Part shown: positions 8,779 to 16,528 of the stretch, one piece after another
How the letters are laid out: each line of letters begins with the position of its first letter
How positions within the stretch are numbered: the first letter of the stretch is position 1
Source: Rhodospirillaceae bacterium
GTDB lineage: Bacteria; Pseudomonadota; Alphaproteobacteria; DSM-16000; Inquilinaceae
Assembly: GCA_020638595.1 (NCBI GenBank)
Contig: JACKIG010000027.1
Span: forward strand, 1 to 52,977
Length of the DNA stretch: 52,977 bases
Direction of reading: 5' to 3'
The notes under the pieces: model-generated
What the model saw: the letters and a program-made list of their open reading frames with translations, nothing else
Databases searched by the model: none
What the model was told of the DNA's origin: nothing
Program-made: the position numbers and the translations under genes

Positions 8779-8963
8779 CGTCCGGTCCGTCTGAATCACT
8801 GTTCGCGCGAGCCTAAGGGGTAGACGGCGGCCTTGGCAACTGCGCCAACCGCGCGGGCCATCGGTTGCGGCCGGCACTTGGCGGCCACCGCCGCCCGCCC
8901 CAAGATATGGGTCCGGACGACACGCCCGCCACCCCGGCGAGGCCCAGGAGCGGAGAAGGGGAC

Positions 8964-9329
8964 ATGCGCATATTGCTGCTGGCAGCGCTTGCCGGACTGG
9001 CCGGCACACCGACGGCCATGGCGGGCGAGGCCGATGTGATCGCCGCGACGGCGACGCCCGCCAGCGATGGGACCTGGCGGATCTCCGCCACCCTGCGCCA
9101 TGACGATGCCGGCTGGGATCACTATGCCGATGCCTGGGAGGTTGTCGGCCCGGACGGCACGGTCCTGGCCCGCCGCGTGCTGCTGCACCCCCACGTGGAC
9201 GAACAGCCGTTCACGCGCAGTCAAAGCGGGATCGCAATCCCGCCCGGCGTGACCCAGGTCATCATCCGGGCGCACGACACCGTTCACGGCTACGGGGGAC
9301 AGGAGGTCCAGCTGACCCTGCAGCCCTGA
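8964..9329 (+). CDS. Small exported protein of unknown function
   Basis: 121 residues with a clear signal peptide (MRILLLAALAGLAGTPTAMA, predicted cleavage before GEAD). The mature part is a small predicted beta-rich domain with conserved-looking His and Gly positions (GWDHYADAWEVVGPDGTVL, then LLHPHVDEQPFTRS and RAHDTVHGYGGQEV). The His-rich clusters suggest metal contact, but that is inference. The start is fixed by GGAGAAGGGG immediately upstream. I do not recognise a named family with certainty. The following 185 bp (9330-9514) are unusually AT-rich and probably carry the promoter of the PilZ gene: TTGACA at 9433-9438 is a good -35 box, but no convincing -10 lies 16-18 bp beyond it. Confidence 0.75.
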   Translation: MRILLLAALAGLAGTPTAMAGEADVIAATATPASDGTWRISATLRHDDAGWDHYADAWEVVGPDGTVLARRVLLHPHVDEQPFTRSQSGIAIPPGVTQVIIRAHDTVHGYGGQEVQLTLQP

Positions 9330-9514
9330 CGTCTCGGCAAAAGACGTTAGGTTAGGAAAGAAAATATTCGATAACAATCTAAGCGGAGAAACGGTGCAGT
9401 ATCCTGGATTCGCGAGTGGCGGCGTCATCGGATTGACAAAAAAGTTTTTCGCGCGATCGACGGTTCGGGGTATTCTGTTAGCGTATGAAAGTGTTTGTAA
9501 GGAGCGCTGGCCCC

Positions 9515-9841
9515 ATGGACGATCAGCTTGTCGTTGATGTCGACGACCTGCCTTACGAGATCTGTCGTCGCGCCCATCCTCGCGTGGAAGTCGACTGGAA
9601 GGGGTGCATCTACTCGAACCGCGACTCGACGATCTGCTGGGTGACGAATATCGGCCTGACGGGCGCCCGCATTCGCGCGCCGCACCCGTTGCGCCGGATG
9701 GCCGGGCCGGTCCTGTCGATCGATGAAATCGGGCACTTTCCTTGCCAGATCGTCTGGGCGGATGGGCGCGAATACGGCGTTGCCTTCCTGGAGCCGCCGG
9801 AGCAGCTGCACCGCTATCTCGGCCGCATTCTGCCGCGATAG
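9515..9841 (+). CDS. PilZ domain protein
   Basis: Single-domain PilZ protein of 108 residues; the family binds cyclic di-GMP and controls motility or exopolysaccharide. The first half of the binding motif is complete (CRRAHPRVEVDW, the RRxxxR element). The second, normally D/N-x-S-x-x-G, reads NIGLTG, so the usual Ser is Gly; binding may be weaker or lost. Start: the ATG at 9515 has AAGGAG 10 bp upstream, better than the in-frame ATG at 9485. The gene is monocistronic, convergent with glnA, and stands alone without a diguanylate cyclase nearby. Confidence 0.85.
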   Translation: MDDQLVVDVDDLPYEICRRAHPRVEVDWKGCIYSNRDSTICWVTNIGLTGARIRAPHPLRRMAGPVLSIDEIGHFPCQIVWADGREYGVAFLEPPEQLHRYLGRILPR

Positions 9842-9961
9842 GTCCGCGGGCCGTCACGACCAGCCCGCAGACATTGCCCCAACAAGATGGTGCGGGGGCG
9901 CGAAGCGGGGCTAGAATGGTGGGATGGTGGTGTGGGGGTCTGCCCCACGGGCCGCAGCCGT

Positions 9962-9994
9962 GGCGCCGACGAATGGGGACCATCCGCCGGCGCC
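9962..9994 (-). terminator. Strong hairpin directly downstream of glnA (candidate 3' end)
   Basis: GGCGCCGACG at 9962-9971 pairs with CGCCGGCGCC at 9985-9994 (10 bp, one G-U), and an inner ATGG/CCAT pair at 9973-9983 extends the stem. It begins 6 bp after the glnA stop on the minus strand. There is no T tract, so it is either a Rho-assisted terminator or an mRNA-stabilising 3' hairpin. The rest of 9842-9961 shows no gene. Confidence 0.5.
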
Positions 9995-10000
9995 GTTGGA

Positions 10001-11416
10001 CTAGCAGCTGTAGTACATCTGCACTTCGATCGGGTGCGGCGTGTGCTCGAAGGCGTAGACGTCTTCCCACTTCAGGTCGAGATAGCCTTCGATCAGGTCC
10101 TTGGTGAAGACATCGCCCTTCAGCAGGAAGTCGTGATCCTGTTCCAGGTTCGTCAGCGCTTCGCGCAGCGAGCCGCAGACCGTCGGCACGTTGGCGAGCT
10201 CTTCCGGCGGCAGATCGTAGAGGTTCTTGTCGATCGGGTCGCCCGGATGGATGCGGTTCTGGATGCCGTCAAGCCCGGCCATCAGCATCGCGGCGAAGGC
10301 CAGGTACGGGTTGGCTGCCGGGTCGGGGAAGCGGACTTCGACGCGCTTGCCCTTGGGGCTGGCCGAGTGCGGGATCCGGCAGGACGCCGACCGGTTGCGG
10401 GCTGAATAGGCCAGCAGGACCGGTGCCTCGAAACCCGGGATCAGCCGCTTGTAGCTGTTGGTCGTCGGGTTGGTGAAGGCGTTGAGGGTGCGCGCATGGC
10501 GGATGATGCCGCCGATGTAGTAGAGCGCCGTTTCCGACAGATCCGCATAGCCCGAACCCGCGAACACCGGCTTGCCGTCCTTCCAGATCGACTGGTGGAC
10601 ATGCATACCGGAGCCGTTGTCACCCTTGATGGGCTTGGGCATGAACGTCGCCGTCTTGCCGTAGGAATGGGCGACCATGTGCACGCAGTACTTGTAGATC
10701 TGCATGCGGTCGGCGCAGGTCACGAGTTCGTCGAACTTGATGCCCAGCTCGTGCTGCGACGGGGCGACCTCGTGGTGATGCTTTTCCACGATCACGCCCA
10801 TTTCCGCCATGGTGCTCAGCATCTCAGCACGCAGGTCGGTGCCGCTGTCGACCGGCGGGACGGGGAAGTACCCGCCCTTGACCCCCGGCCGATGGCCGGT
10901 GTTGCCGTCCTCGTAGGTCCGGCCGGAGTTGTACGGGCCTTCTTCGCTGTCCAGCTCGTAGTACTGGACGTTCATGTCGCTCTTCACCTTGACGTCGTCA
11001 AAGACGAAGAACTCCGCCTCCGGGCCGAAGACCGCCGTGTCGCCGACGCCGATCGACTCCATGTACTTCTCGGCCTTGCGCGCGACGGACCGCGGGCAGC
11101 GCTCGTAGGGCTGGCCGGTCGACGGCTCCAGCGTGTCGCAGAACAGGATCAGCTGCGGCTGGGCGCTGAACGGGTCCATGACGGCCGACGCGCAATCGGG
11201 CATCAGCGTCATGTCGCTTTCGTTGATCACTTTCCAACCGGCGATCGACGAACCGTCGAACATGATCCCGTCGGTCAGCATGTCTTCATCGACCGTGCTG
11301 ATATGCTGCGCCGTGTGCTGCCACTTGCCGCGAGGATCAGTGAAGCGGAAGTCGACGTACTTGACGTCGTGCTCCTTGATCATCTCCAGCGTCTTTTTCA
11401 CATGTTCGTCGGCCAT
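10001..11416 (-). CDS. glnA: Glutamine synthetase type I (GSI-beta)
   Basis: Makes glutamine from glutamate, ammonia and ATP in the cytoplasm. 471 residues, the usual length. The N-terminal beta-grasp domain (about 15-95) contains FTDPRGKWQHT and GIMFDGSSIAGW; the catalytic domain follows with VFGPEAEFFVFDD, HHHEVAPSQHELG and KPIKGDNGSGMHVHQS, and RNRSASCRIP for substrate binding. The adenylylation loop is present (KNLYDLPPEE, Tyr400), so it belongs to the GSI-beta class that GlnE shuts off when nitrogen is plentiful. Start: the Met at 11416, giving MADEHVKKTLEMI; the open frame upstream to 11488 is unlikely. glnB lies 132 bp upstream on the same strand, so the pair forms the classical alphaproteobacterial glnBA operon. 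Confidence 0.97.
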   Translation of the reverse strand: MADEHVKKTLEMIKEHDVKYVDFRFTDPRGKWQHTAQHISTVDEDMLTDGIMFDGSSIAGWKVINESDMTLMPDCASAVMDPFSAQPQLILFCDTLEPSTGQPYERCPRSVARKAEKYMESIGVGDTAVFGPEAEFFVFDDVKVKSDMNVQYYELDSEEGPYNSGRTYEDGNTGHRPGVKGGYFPVPPVDSGTDLRAEMLSTMAEMGVIVEKHHHEVAPSQHELGIKFDELVTCADRMQIYKYCVHMVAHSYGKTATFMPKPIKGDNGSGMHVHQSIWKDGKPVFAGSGYADLSETALYYIGGIIRHARTLNAFTNPTTNSYKRLIPGFEAPVLLAYSARNRSASCRIPHSASPKGKRVEVRFPDPAANPYLAFAAMLMAGLDGIQNRIHPGDPIDKNLYDLPPEELANVPTVCGSLREALTNLEQDHDFLLKGDVFTKDLIEGYLDLKWEDVYAFEHTPHPIEVQMYYSC

Positions 11417-11548
11417 AGATCCGTCTTTCCTGTTTGTTCTAGCGTTCTCAACGGGTGATTGCGCGGGCCAGCCGCCCGCCGGGGACATGTCGAAGACAAC
11501 ACACGGGCGTTCGGACGTGCAGAACGGGCCAAGCGCGCCGGCGCGCGC

Positions 11549-11887
11549 CTAGATCGCCTCCGCCCCCTTCTCGCCGGTGCGGATTCGGACCACCTCTTCG
11601 ACGGGTGATACGAATATCTTGCCGTCGCCGATACGGCCGGTCTGGGCTGCCTGCTGGATGGCCTCGATGGCGCGCTCGACCAGATCGTCATCCATAACGA
11701 CCTCGACCTTCACCTTGGGCAGGAAATCCACCACGTACTCGGCGCCGCGGTAGAGCTCGGTATGACCCTTCTGGCGACCGAAGCCCTTCGCCTCGGTGAC
11801 GGTGATGCCCTTAATTCCTACCTCGTGCAATGCCTCCTTCACCTCGTCGAGCTTGAACGGCTTGATGATGGCTTCGACCTTCTTCAT
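11549..11887 (-). CDS. glnB: Nitrogen regulatory protein P-II (GlnB)
   Basis: Trimeric signal protein that reads 2-oxoglutarate, ATP/ADP and, through uridylylation by GlnD, glutamine; it controls GlnE, NtrB and other targets. 112 residues, the standard length. The N-terminus MKKVEAIIKPFKLDEVKEAL is diagnostic. The T-loop carries the uridylylation site (GHTELYRGAEYVVDF, Tyr51), and the B- and C-loop regions (TGRIGDGKIFVSPVEEVVRIRTGEKG) are intact. It is first in the glnBA operon and is preceded by a sigma-54 promoter at 11965-11982. Confidence 0.97.
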   Translation of the reverse strand: MKKVEAIIKPFKLDEVKEALHEVGIKGITVTEAKGFGRQKGHTELYRGAEYVVDFLPKVKVEVVMDDDLVERAIEAIQQAAQTGRIGDGKIFVSPVEEVVRIRTGEKGAEAI

Positions 11888-11964
11888 GGACCCTCAGGAT
11901 CGCTCTCGGTTGGACACGGCTACCCTGCGCGGCGACGCCGGGCGACACTTCGACGGCAATGGTT

Positions 11965-11982
11965 AAGCACGTCTCATGCCAA
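11965..11982 (-). promoter_or_regulatory. Sigma-54 (RpoN) promoter of glnBA
   Basis: Read on the minus strand the site is TTGGCATGAGACGTGCTT: GG (the -24 element, 11979-11980) and GC (the -12 element, 11967-11968) are exactly 10 bp apart, and flanking TTGGCA and TGCTT fit the RpoN consensus. It would start transcription near 11955, about 68 bp before glnB. The glnBA operons of Azospirillum and Rhodospirillum are known to use an NtrC/sigma-54 promoter. I did not find a convincing paired NtrC site in the short upstream region before the aminotransferase stop at 12074. Confidence 0.7.
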
Positions 11983-12073
11983 CCGGTTGTGCGGCCGGGA
12001 CGCGCCGCGGCGGTGCGTTTGGCAGCAGCGCGCGCCCACAGCAGTGACCGAATAATGCGCAGATGATGAAATA

Positions 12074-13267
12074 TTAGGCAACCATTTCCGGCGCGGGGTG
12101 TTCCCGCAGCCAGGTACCGATCCGTTCTGCGCCTTCTTCGATCGCCTCCAGCGTATTTGCATAAGAAAGTCGCAGGAAACCCGCCCCCAGCGGGCCGAAG
12201 CTGGTGCCCGCCACGGTGGCAACGCCGGCGTCTTCCAGCAGACGGGTCTGCAAGACCTCGCACGGCCACCCCGTGGCCGAGATATTGGGGAACGCGTAGA
12301 AGGCACCGCCCGGTTCGGCGCAGGTCACGGCCTCCAGCCGCTCCAGCGCGGCGATCACGGCAAGCCGCCGCCGGGCGAACGCGGCCACCATCGTATCGAC
12401 GGCATCCTGCGGGCCGTCCAGTGCGGCGATGCCGGCGAACTGCGCGGCGGCATTGACGCAGGAATGGCTGTTGACCGCCAGGCGCCCGGCGAGCTCGACC
12501 AACGGCCGCGGCCAGACGGAAAAGCCCAGGCGCCAGCCGGTCATGGCATAGGTCTTCGACCAGCCGTCCAGGACGATCAGCCGGTCCGCCAGCTCCGGAT
12601 AGTCCAGCAGCGTCACATGGGTGCGGCCGTCATAGGTGATGCGGCTGTAGATCTCGTCGCTCAGGACGGCGACATCGGGGTGGCGGGCGAGGCCGGCCAC
12701 CAGGCGATCGACCTCCGCACGCGGCACGACCCCGCCGGTCGGGTTGCCGGGGCTGTTGAGGATGATCAGCCGCGTGCGCGGCGTGATGCGCTCCAGCACG
12801 TCGTCGGCCGTCCAGGCGAAGGCGTTCTCCTCCCGCAGGGGCAGCGAGACCGGGCGGGCACCGGTGAAGCGCACGGCCGACGCATAGATCGGGAACCCGG
12901 GATCGGGGACCAGGATGTCCGCATCCGGGCAGCCGAACATCAGGATGGCGAACCACATCGTCACCTTGCCGCCCGGCACGATCAGGACCTGCCCGGGATC
13001 GACCGACACGCCGTACAGACGGTGCAGATATCCGGCGACGCATTCGCGCAGGGCCGGAATGCCGGGCGCCGGCGTATAGCCGTGATGGCCGTCCTTCAAG
13101 GCTTTGACCGCCGCCTCGACGATATGGTCGGCGGTGCGGAAATCCGGCTGGCCGATGCCGAGATTGATGATGCTGCGCCCCTGGGCCGCCAGCTCGCCTG
13201 CACGGGCGAGCACCGAGAACGCATTTTCGGTACCGAGGTCGCCAACCCCGGGAGCGAGGCGCAGCAT
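12074..13267 (-). CDS. PLP-dependent aminotransferase, class I/II (AspC/AlaA-like)
   Basis: Cytosolic fold-type I aminotransferase of 397 residues. Features in order: substrate-side INLGIGQPDFRTADHIVEAA, the cofactor-ring contact region HHGYTPAPGIPALRE, ILNSPGNPTGGVVPRAE, SDEIYSRITYDG (the Asp that pairs with the pyridine N), and the Schiff-base lysine in SKTYAMTGWRLG. The C-terminus has the substrate Arg region (FLRLSYANTLEAIEEGAERI). Sub-family (aspartate, alanine, tyrosine or prephenate) is not clear from motifs. I start it at 13267 because GGAGG lies 8 bp upstream; the frame is open to 13336. It is on the same strand as glnBA, 186 bp ahead; that gap holds the sigma-54 promoter, so it is probably a separate unit. 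Confidence 0.9.
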   Translation of the reverse strand: MLRLAPGVGDLGTENAFSVLARAGELAAQGRSIINLGIGQPDFRTADHIVEAAVKALKDGHHGYTPAPGIPALRECVAGYLHRLYGVSVDPGQVLIVPGGKVTMWFAILMFGCPDADILVPDPGFPIYASAVRFTGARPVSLPLREENAFAWTADDVLERITPRTRLIILNSPGNPTGGVVPRAEVDRLVAGLARHPDVAVLSDEIYSRITYDGRTHVTLLDYPELADRLIVLDGWSKTYAMTGWRLGFSVWPRPLVELAGRLAVNSHSCVNAAAQFAGIAALDGPQDAVDTMVAAFARRRLAVIAALERLEAVTCAEPGGAFYAFPNISATGWPCEVLQTRLLEDAGVATVAGTSFGPLGAGFLRLSYANTLEAIEEGAERIGTWLREHPAPEMVA

Positions 13268-13399
13268 GGGACATGCCTCCGTTGCCGTCGTCCATCCGGT
13301 TGCGGGCGCCATGGCCGCTCCCCTGGATCGCACCACCGATCACTATGCCGGCCGTGACTGCGGCGCAAGGCACCGCTGCAAAGCGCGCCGCTGCAAGGG

Positions 13400-13429
13400 T
13401 TGACGCCCCCGGGCCTGTTGGCGCATACA
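13400..13429 (+). promoter_or_regulatory. Candidate promoter of tRNA-His
   Basis: TTGACG at 13400-13405 and CATACA at 13424-13429 are spaced 18 bp, giving a start near 13436, about 20 bp before the mature tRNA 5' end at 13456. The -35 hexamer is the strong alphaproteobacterial form. Confidence 0.5.
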
Positions 13430-13455
13430 CCGTTGCCCTGTTCGCTGGGTCGGGT

Positions 13456-13532
13456 GGCGACCGTAGCTCAGCTGGTAGAGCGCTCGGTTGTGGTCCGAGT
13501 GGTCGTGGGTTCGAGTCCCATCGGTCGCCCCA
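13456..13532 (+). tRNA. tRNA-His (GTG)
   Basis: Complete cloverleaf of 77 nt including the encoded CCA. Acceptor GCGACCG pairs with CGGTCGC, with the extra G at position -1 facing C73, the hallmark of tRNA-His. The anticodon loop TTGTGGT, closed by CTCGG/CCGAG, gives anticodon GTG; the T arm is GTGGG-TTCGAGT-CCCAT. Confidence 0.97.
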
Positions 13533-13590
13533 TCCCGGGGCCGCAAGCCCAGCCCGACAGAACCGCAGACAAGGGTAAGATGGGCAGCCC

Positions 13591-14372
13591 GTGTACCGCC
13601 CCAATCCCCTTCTGAAGACACTCCGCGCCGGACAGCCCGCCATCGGCATGTGGCTGTCCTTCGGCGACCCGATGGTGACGGAGATCTTCGCCCTCGCCGG
13701 GTTCGACGCGGTCCTGATCGATCACGAGCATGCGCCCATCGGGGTGCGCGAGACGGTGGAGCCACCTGCAGGCCATCGCCCCATACGCCTGTTCGGGGAT
13801 CGTGGCGTCCCCTGGAACGATGCGGTCGCGGTCAAGCGCGCCCTGACATCGGGGCGGAAGGCATCATGTTCCCCGCCATCGATACGCCGGAGCAGGCGCG
13901 TGCCGCCGTGGCGGCCTGCCGCTATCCGCCGCAGGGCACGCGGGTGCCGCCATCGATCAATCCGTGCCAGCGGATCTGGCCGGGATACGGGCCGACTACG
14001 TGGCCACCATCAACGACAACCTGCTGGTGATCTGCCAGATCGAATCAGCCGCGGCGGTCGAGGCTATCCCCGATATCGCCGCGGTCGACGGCGTCGACAT
14101 GCTGACGGTCGGCCCCACGGACCTGTCCGGCAGCATCGGCCGGTTCGCCCAGTTCGATCATCCGACGTCGCCGGCCTGGGTGGCGCGCCGAACGGGCGAT
14201 CACGACAGCGGCCGTTGGCTGGCCGGCATCGGCCTGCTCGGCCGCACCGTGCCGATATGGTCGCCGAAGGGCACGACCTGGTCTTTGCCAGCATCGACAC
14301 GACCTTCCTGCGCCAATCGGCAGCGGCGGAGGTCGCCCGCTTCCGCGCCGGGCTGCCGCAGGGCAGGCGATG
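13591..14372 (+). pseudogene. HpcH/HpaI aldolase/citrate lyase family gene, broken by about five frameshifts
   Basis: Family of class II aldolases such as 4-hydroxy-2-oxoheptanedioate aldolase that cleave 2-keto-3-deoxy acids with a divalent metal. The pieces line up end to end but change frame: GTG start to GMWLSFGDPMVTEIFALAGF and VLIDHEHAPIGVRET; then LQAIAPYACSG; then VPWNDAVAVKRAL; then IGAEGIMFPAIDTPEQARAA; then VATINDNLLVICQIESAAAV and DGVDMLTVGPTDLSGSIGRF; finally DMVAEGHDLVFASIDTTFLR. Breaks fall near 13760, 13795, 13850, 13950 and 14255, and all but the first equal one missing base. The conserved residues are intact, so sequence error is at least as likely as a true pseudogene. About 255-260 residues if repaired. 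It follows tRNA-His and abuts the broken nnr gene. Confidence 0.8.
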
Positions 14373-15844
14373 GGTGACGGCGCGCTTCTCACCGTCGCAG
14401 AGATGGGGAGGCCGACCGCCTGGCAATTTTGGCGGCAGCGCCCGGCATAACGTTGATGGAGGCTGCCGGCCGGGCGATCGCGACGGCGATGGCCGACCGG
14501 TACCGCCCACAGCCCACTGCTGTGCTGTGCGGGCCCGGCAACAACGGCGGCGACGGCTTCGTCGTCGCCCGGCTGCGTGCCGCGGGCTGGCCGGTCCGGG
14601 TGGCGCTTCTGGGCGCGCGCGACTGGCTGGAAGGGCGACGCTGCCTTGCCGCCGCGGCCTGACCGGGCCGGTCGAGCTCTTGCAGCCCGGCGCTGCTGGG
14701 GGGCAGGCCGCTGGTCGTCGATGCGCTGTTCGGCGCCGGGTTGGCGCGGCCGCTGGACGGCGAGTGCCGCGGCCATCGTCGGTGCGGTGGCCGATGCCGG
14801 GCTGACCTCCGTCGCGGTGGACATGCCCAGCGGCGTGTCGGGCGACGACGGCGCCGTCTGGGGCGTGCGGTGCCGGCGGCGCTGACCGTGACATTCTTCC
14901 GCAAGCAGAAGCCGGGCCATCTCCTCTATCCGGGGCGCGGTCTGTGCGGCGACCTGATCGTCGCCGATATCGGCATCCCCTGACACTGTCCTGGGCGCCA
15001 TCGCCCCCAAGGCCGCGGAGAACCACCCGGACCTGTGGGTGGGGATCCCGCCGTCGCCGGCGCCCGACGGGCACAAATGCCAGCGCGGCCACGTGCTGAT
15101 CCGCGGCAGCGCGGGAATGACGGGGGCCACCCGCCTGGCCGCCCTGGCCGCCAGGCGTGCCGGCGCCGGGCTGGTGACGGTCGCAGCCCGCACGGGGCGG
15201 TGCTGATCTACGCCGGCGACGCTCCCGGAACCATCGTGACGGCGGCGGACTGGCAGTCCCTGCTGGCCGAACGGCGCTACACCGCAGCCGTGATCGGTCC
15301 CGGTGCCGGTTTGACGGAAGACCTGCCCGCCATGGTGCTGGCGACCCTGCACAGCGGCAAGGCGACGGTGCTGGATGCCGACGCCTTGACCGTGTTCGCC
15401 GACGATCCGCCACGCCTGTTCGGCGCCACCCATGCTCAGACCGTGCTGACGCCCCATTCGGGGAATTCGCGCGGCTGTTCCTGGCCTGGCGGGAAGCAAG
15501 CTGGACAAGCGCGGGCGGCGGCGGCGGCCACCGGATGGGGGGTCGTCCTGACGGGGGCGGACACGGGGGGGCGGCCGCCGACGGCCGGGCGGTGATCAAT
15601 GCCAATGCCCCGCCCGCCCTGGCCACCGCCGGATCGGGCGACGTCCTGGCCGGGATCGCGCGGCATGCCTGGCAGGGGGCGAGGCCTTCTGCCGCCGCCG
15701 CCGCGGTGTGGCTGCACGGGCGGCCGGCGCGCCGGCGGTGCCGCCCTGATCGCCGAAGACATCGTCGAGGCGCTGCCGGCGGCTCCTGACAGAGTTGCCG
15801 GCTGGCGAAGCAGGACGCCTAGGGACGCTCAAGTCCGGTCATAG
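14370..15844 (+). pseudogene. nnr: Bifunctional NAD(P)H-hydrate epimerase / ADP-dependent dehydratase (NnrE-NnrD), broken by several frameshifts
   Basis: Repairs hydrated NAD(P)H: the N-terminal YjeF_N half epimerises NAD(P)HX and the C-terminal carbohydrate-kinase-like half dehydrates S-NAD(P)HX with ADP. Recognisable pieces in order, in different frames: MGDGALLTVAEM, TLMEAAGRAIATAMADR, VLCGPGNNGGDGFVVARL, VVDALFGAGLARPLDG, VAVDMPSGVSGDDGAVWG, TVTFFRKQKPGHLLYPGRG, GHVLIRGSAGMTGATRLAAL, VIGPGAGL, TVLDADALTVFADDP, TVLTPHSG, and INANAPPALATAGSGDVLAG with the catalytic GSGD. The start ATG at 14370 overlaps the end of the aldolase. The first break (near 14405) is one missing G after AEMG. Genes of this family often lie beside glnB in alphaproteobacteria, as here (glnB is 2.5 kb away). 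The end (15789-15844) is uncertain because the last frame is unclear. Motifs are well kept, which argues for sequence error. Confidence 0.8.
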
Positions 15845-16293
15845 ATCCGCCTCCTTCACGCGCCGTCTTCGTAATTTGTTTACGCTTCTGGGATCATTAT
15901 GTTTTCGGGTGTTAAGGGGTCGCAACGGGAAGGGTCAACGACGGCGATTCGCCGGGCAGCGGAGCTACAGAATGCGGTTCTGGCGATCACACCAGCAGGA
16001 TGTCGAAACCGGCCATTGTGGCCGCGAAAGCGCAGAAAGCCGGGTGACGGAAACGGCGGAAGTCGTTTCGGTCATCCAGGATCGCGTCGGAATCCCCATG
16101 GCGTGCGCTTATAGAGTGAGCTTCGCCCGCCCGGAACGCCACGAGATCCCGGCGGAATACCGCACATTGGCGCTGGAGCGTGTTCACCGAGCTCTATCGC
16201 GAACGGATCCGCCTGACAGGCGGCCGGCCCCACTGGAGACAAGGCCCCAGCGCACAGCGCAGCGGCGCCCGCTTGCTCCTGTCCCTGGGATGC
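15845..16293. other. About 450 bp without a recognisable gene between nnr and the tRNA-Leu promoter
   Basis: I translated both strands. The only sizeable frames, a plus-strand one ending at 16298 and a minus-strand one at 15987-16187, have no recognisable motif or domain, and neither has a good ribosome site. The neighbours on both sides carry many single-base frameshifts, so a small frameshifted gene here could be unrecognisable. An AT-richer patch at 15871-15905 may be a promoter, but I cannot place a good -35/-10 pair. Confidence 0.5.
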
Positions 16294-16299
16294 TATAGA
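16272..16299 (+). promoter_or_regulatory. Candidate extended -10 promoter of tRNA-Leu
   Basis: TATAGA at 16294-16299 is preceded by TG at 16291-16292 (an extended -10, TGCTATAGA). A weak -35, CTTGCT at 16272-16277, lies 16 bp upstream. The start would be near 16306, about 42 bp before the tRNA. Confidence 0.45.
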
Positions 16300-16347
16300 C
16301 CCTGCCGGAGACAAGGGCGGCACGGTGTGCCGCCGCAAGATGCCGAG

Positions 16348-16432
<85 letters not shown>

Positions 16433-16528
16433 CCATCTGCATCTTCGTTGCGCTGCCCGCCATGCCGGCGTACCGCGGCCAGGTTCGCCACCCCGCAACC
16501 TGACCAGAAAGATAAGTGTAGCCTCGCG

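Noticed and set aside
9433..9476. TTGACA at 9433 with TATTCT at 9471 as a promoter for the PilZ gene
   Set aside because: Spacing is 32 bp, about twice the allowed distance; each box lacks a partner at normal spacing.
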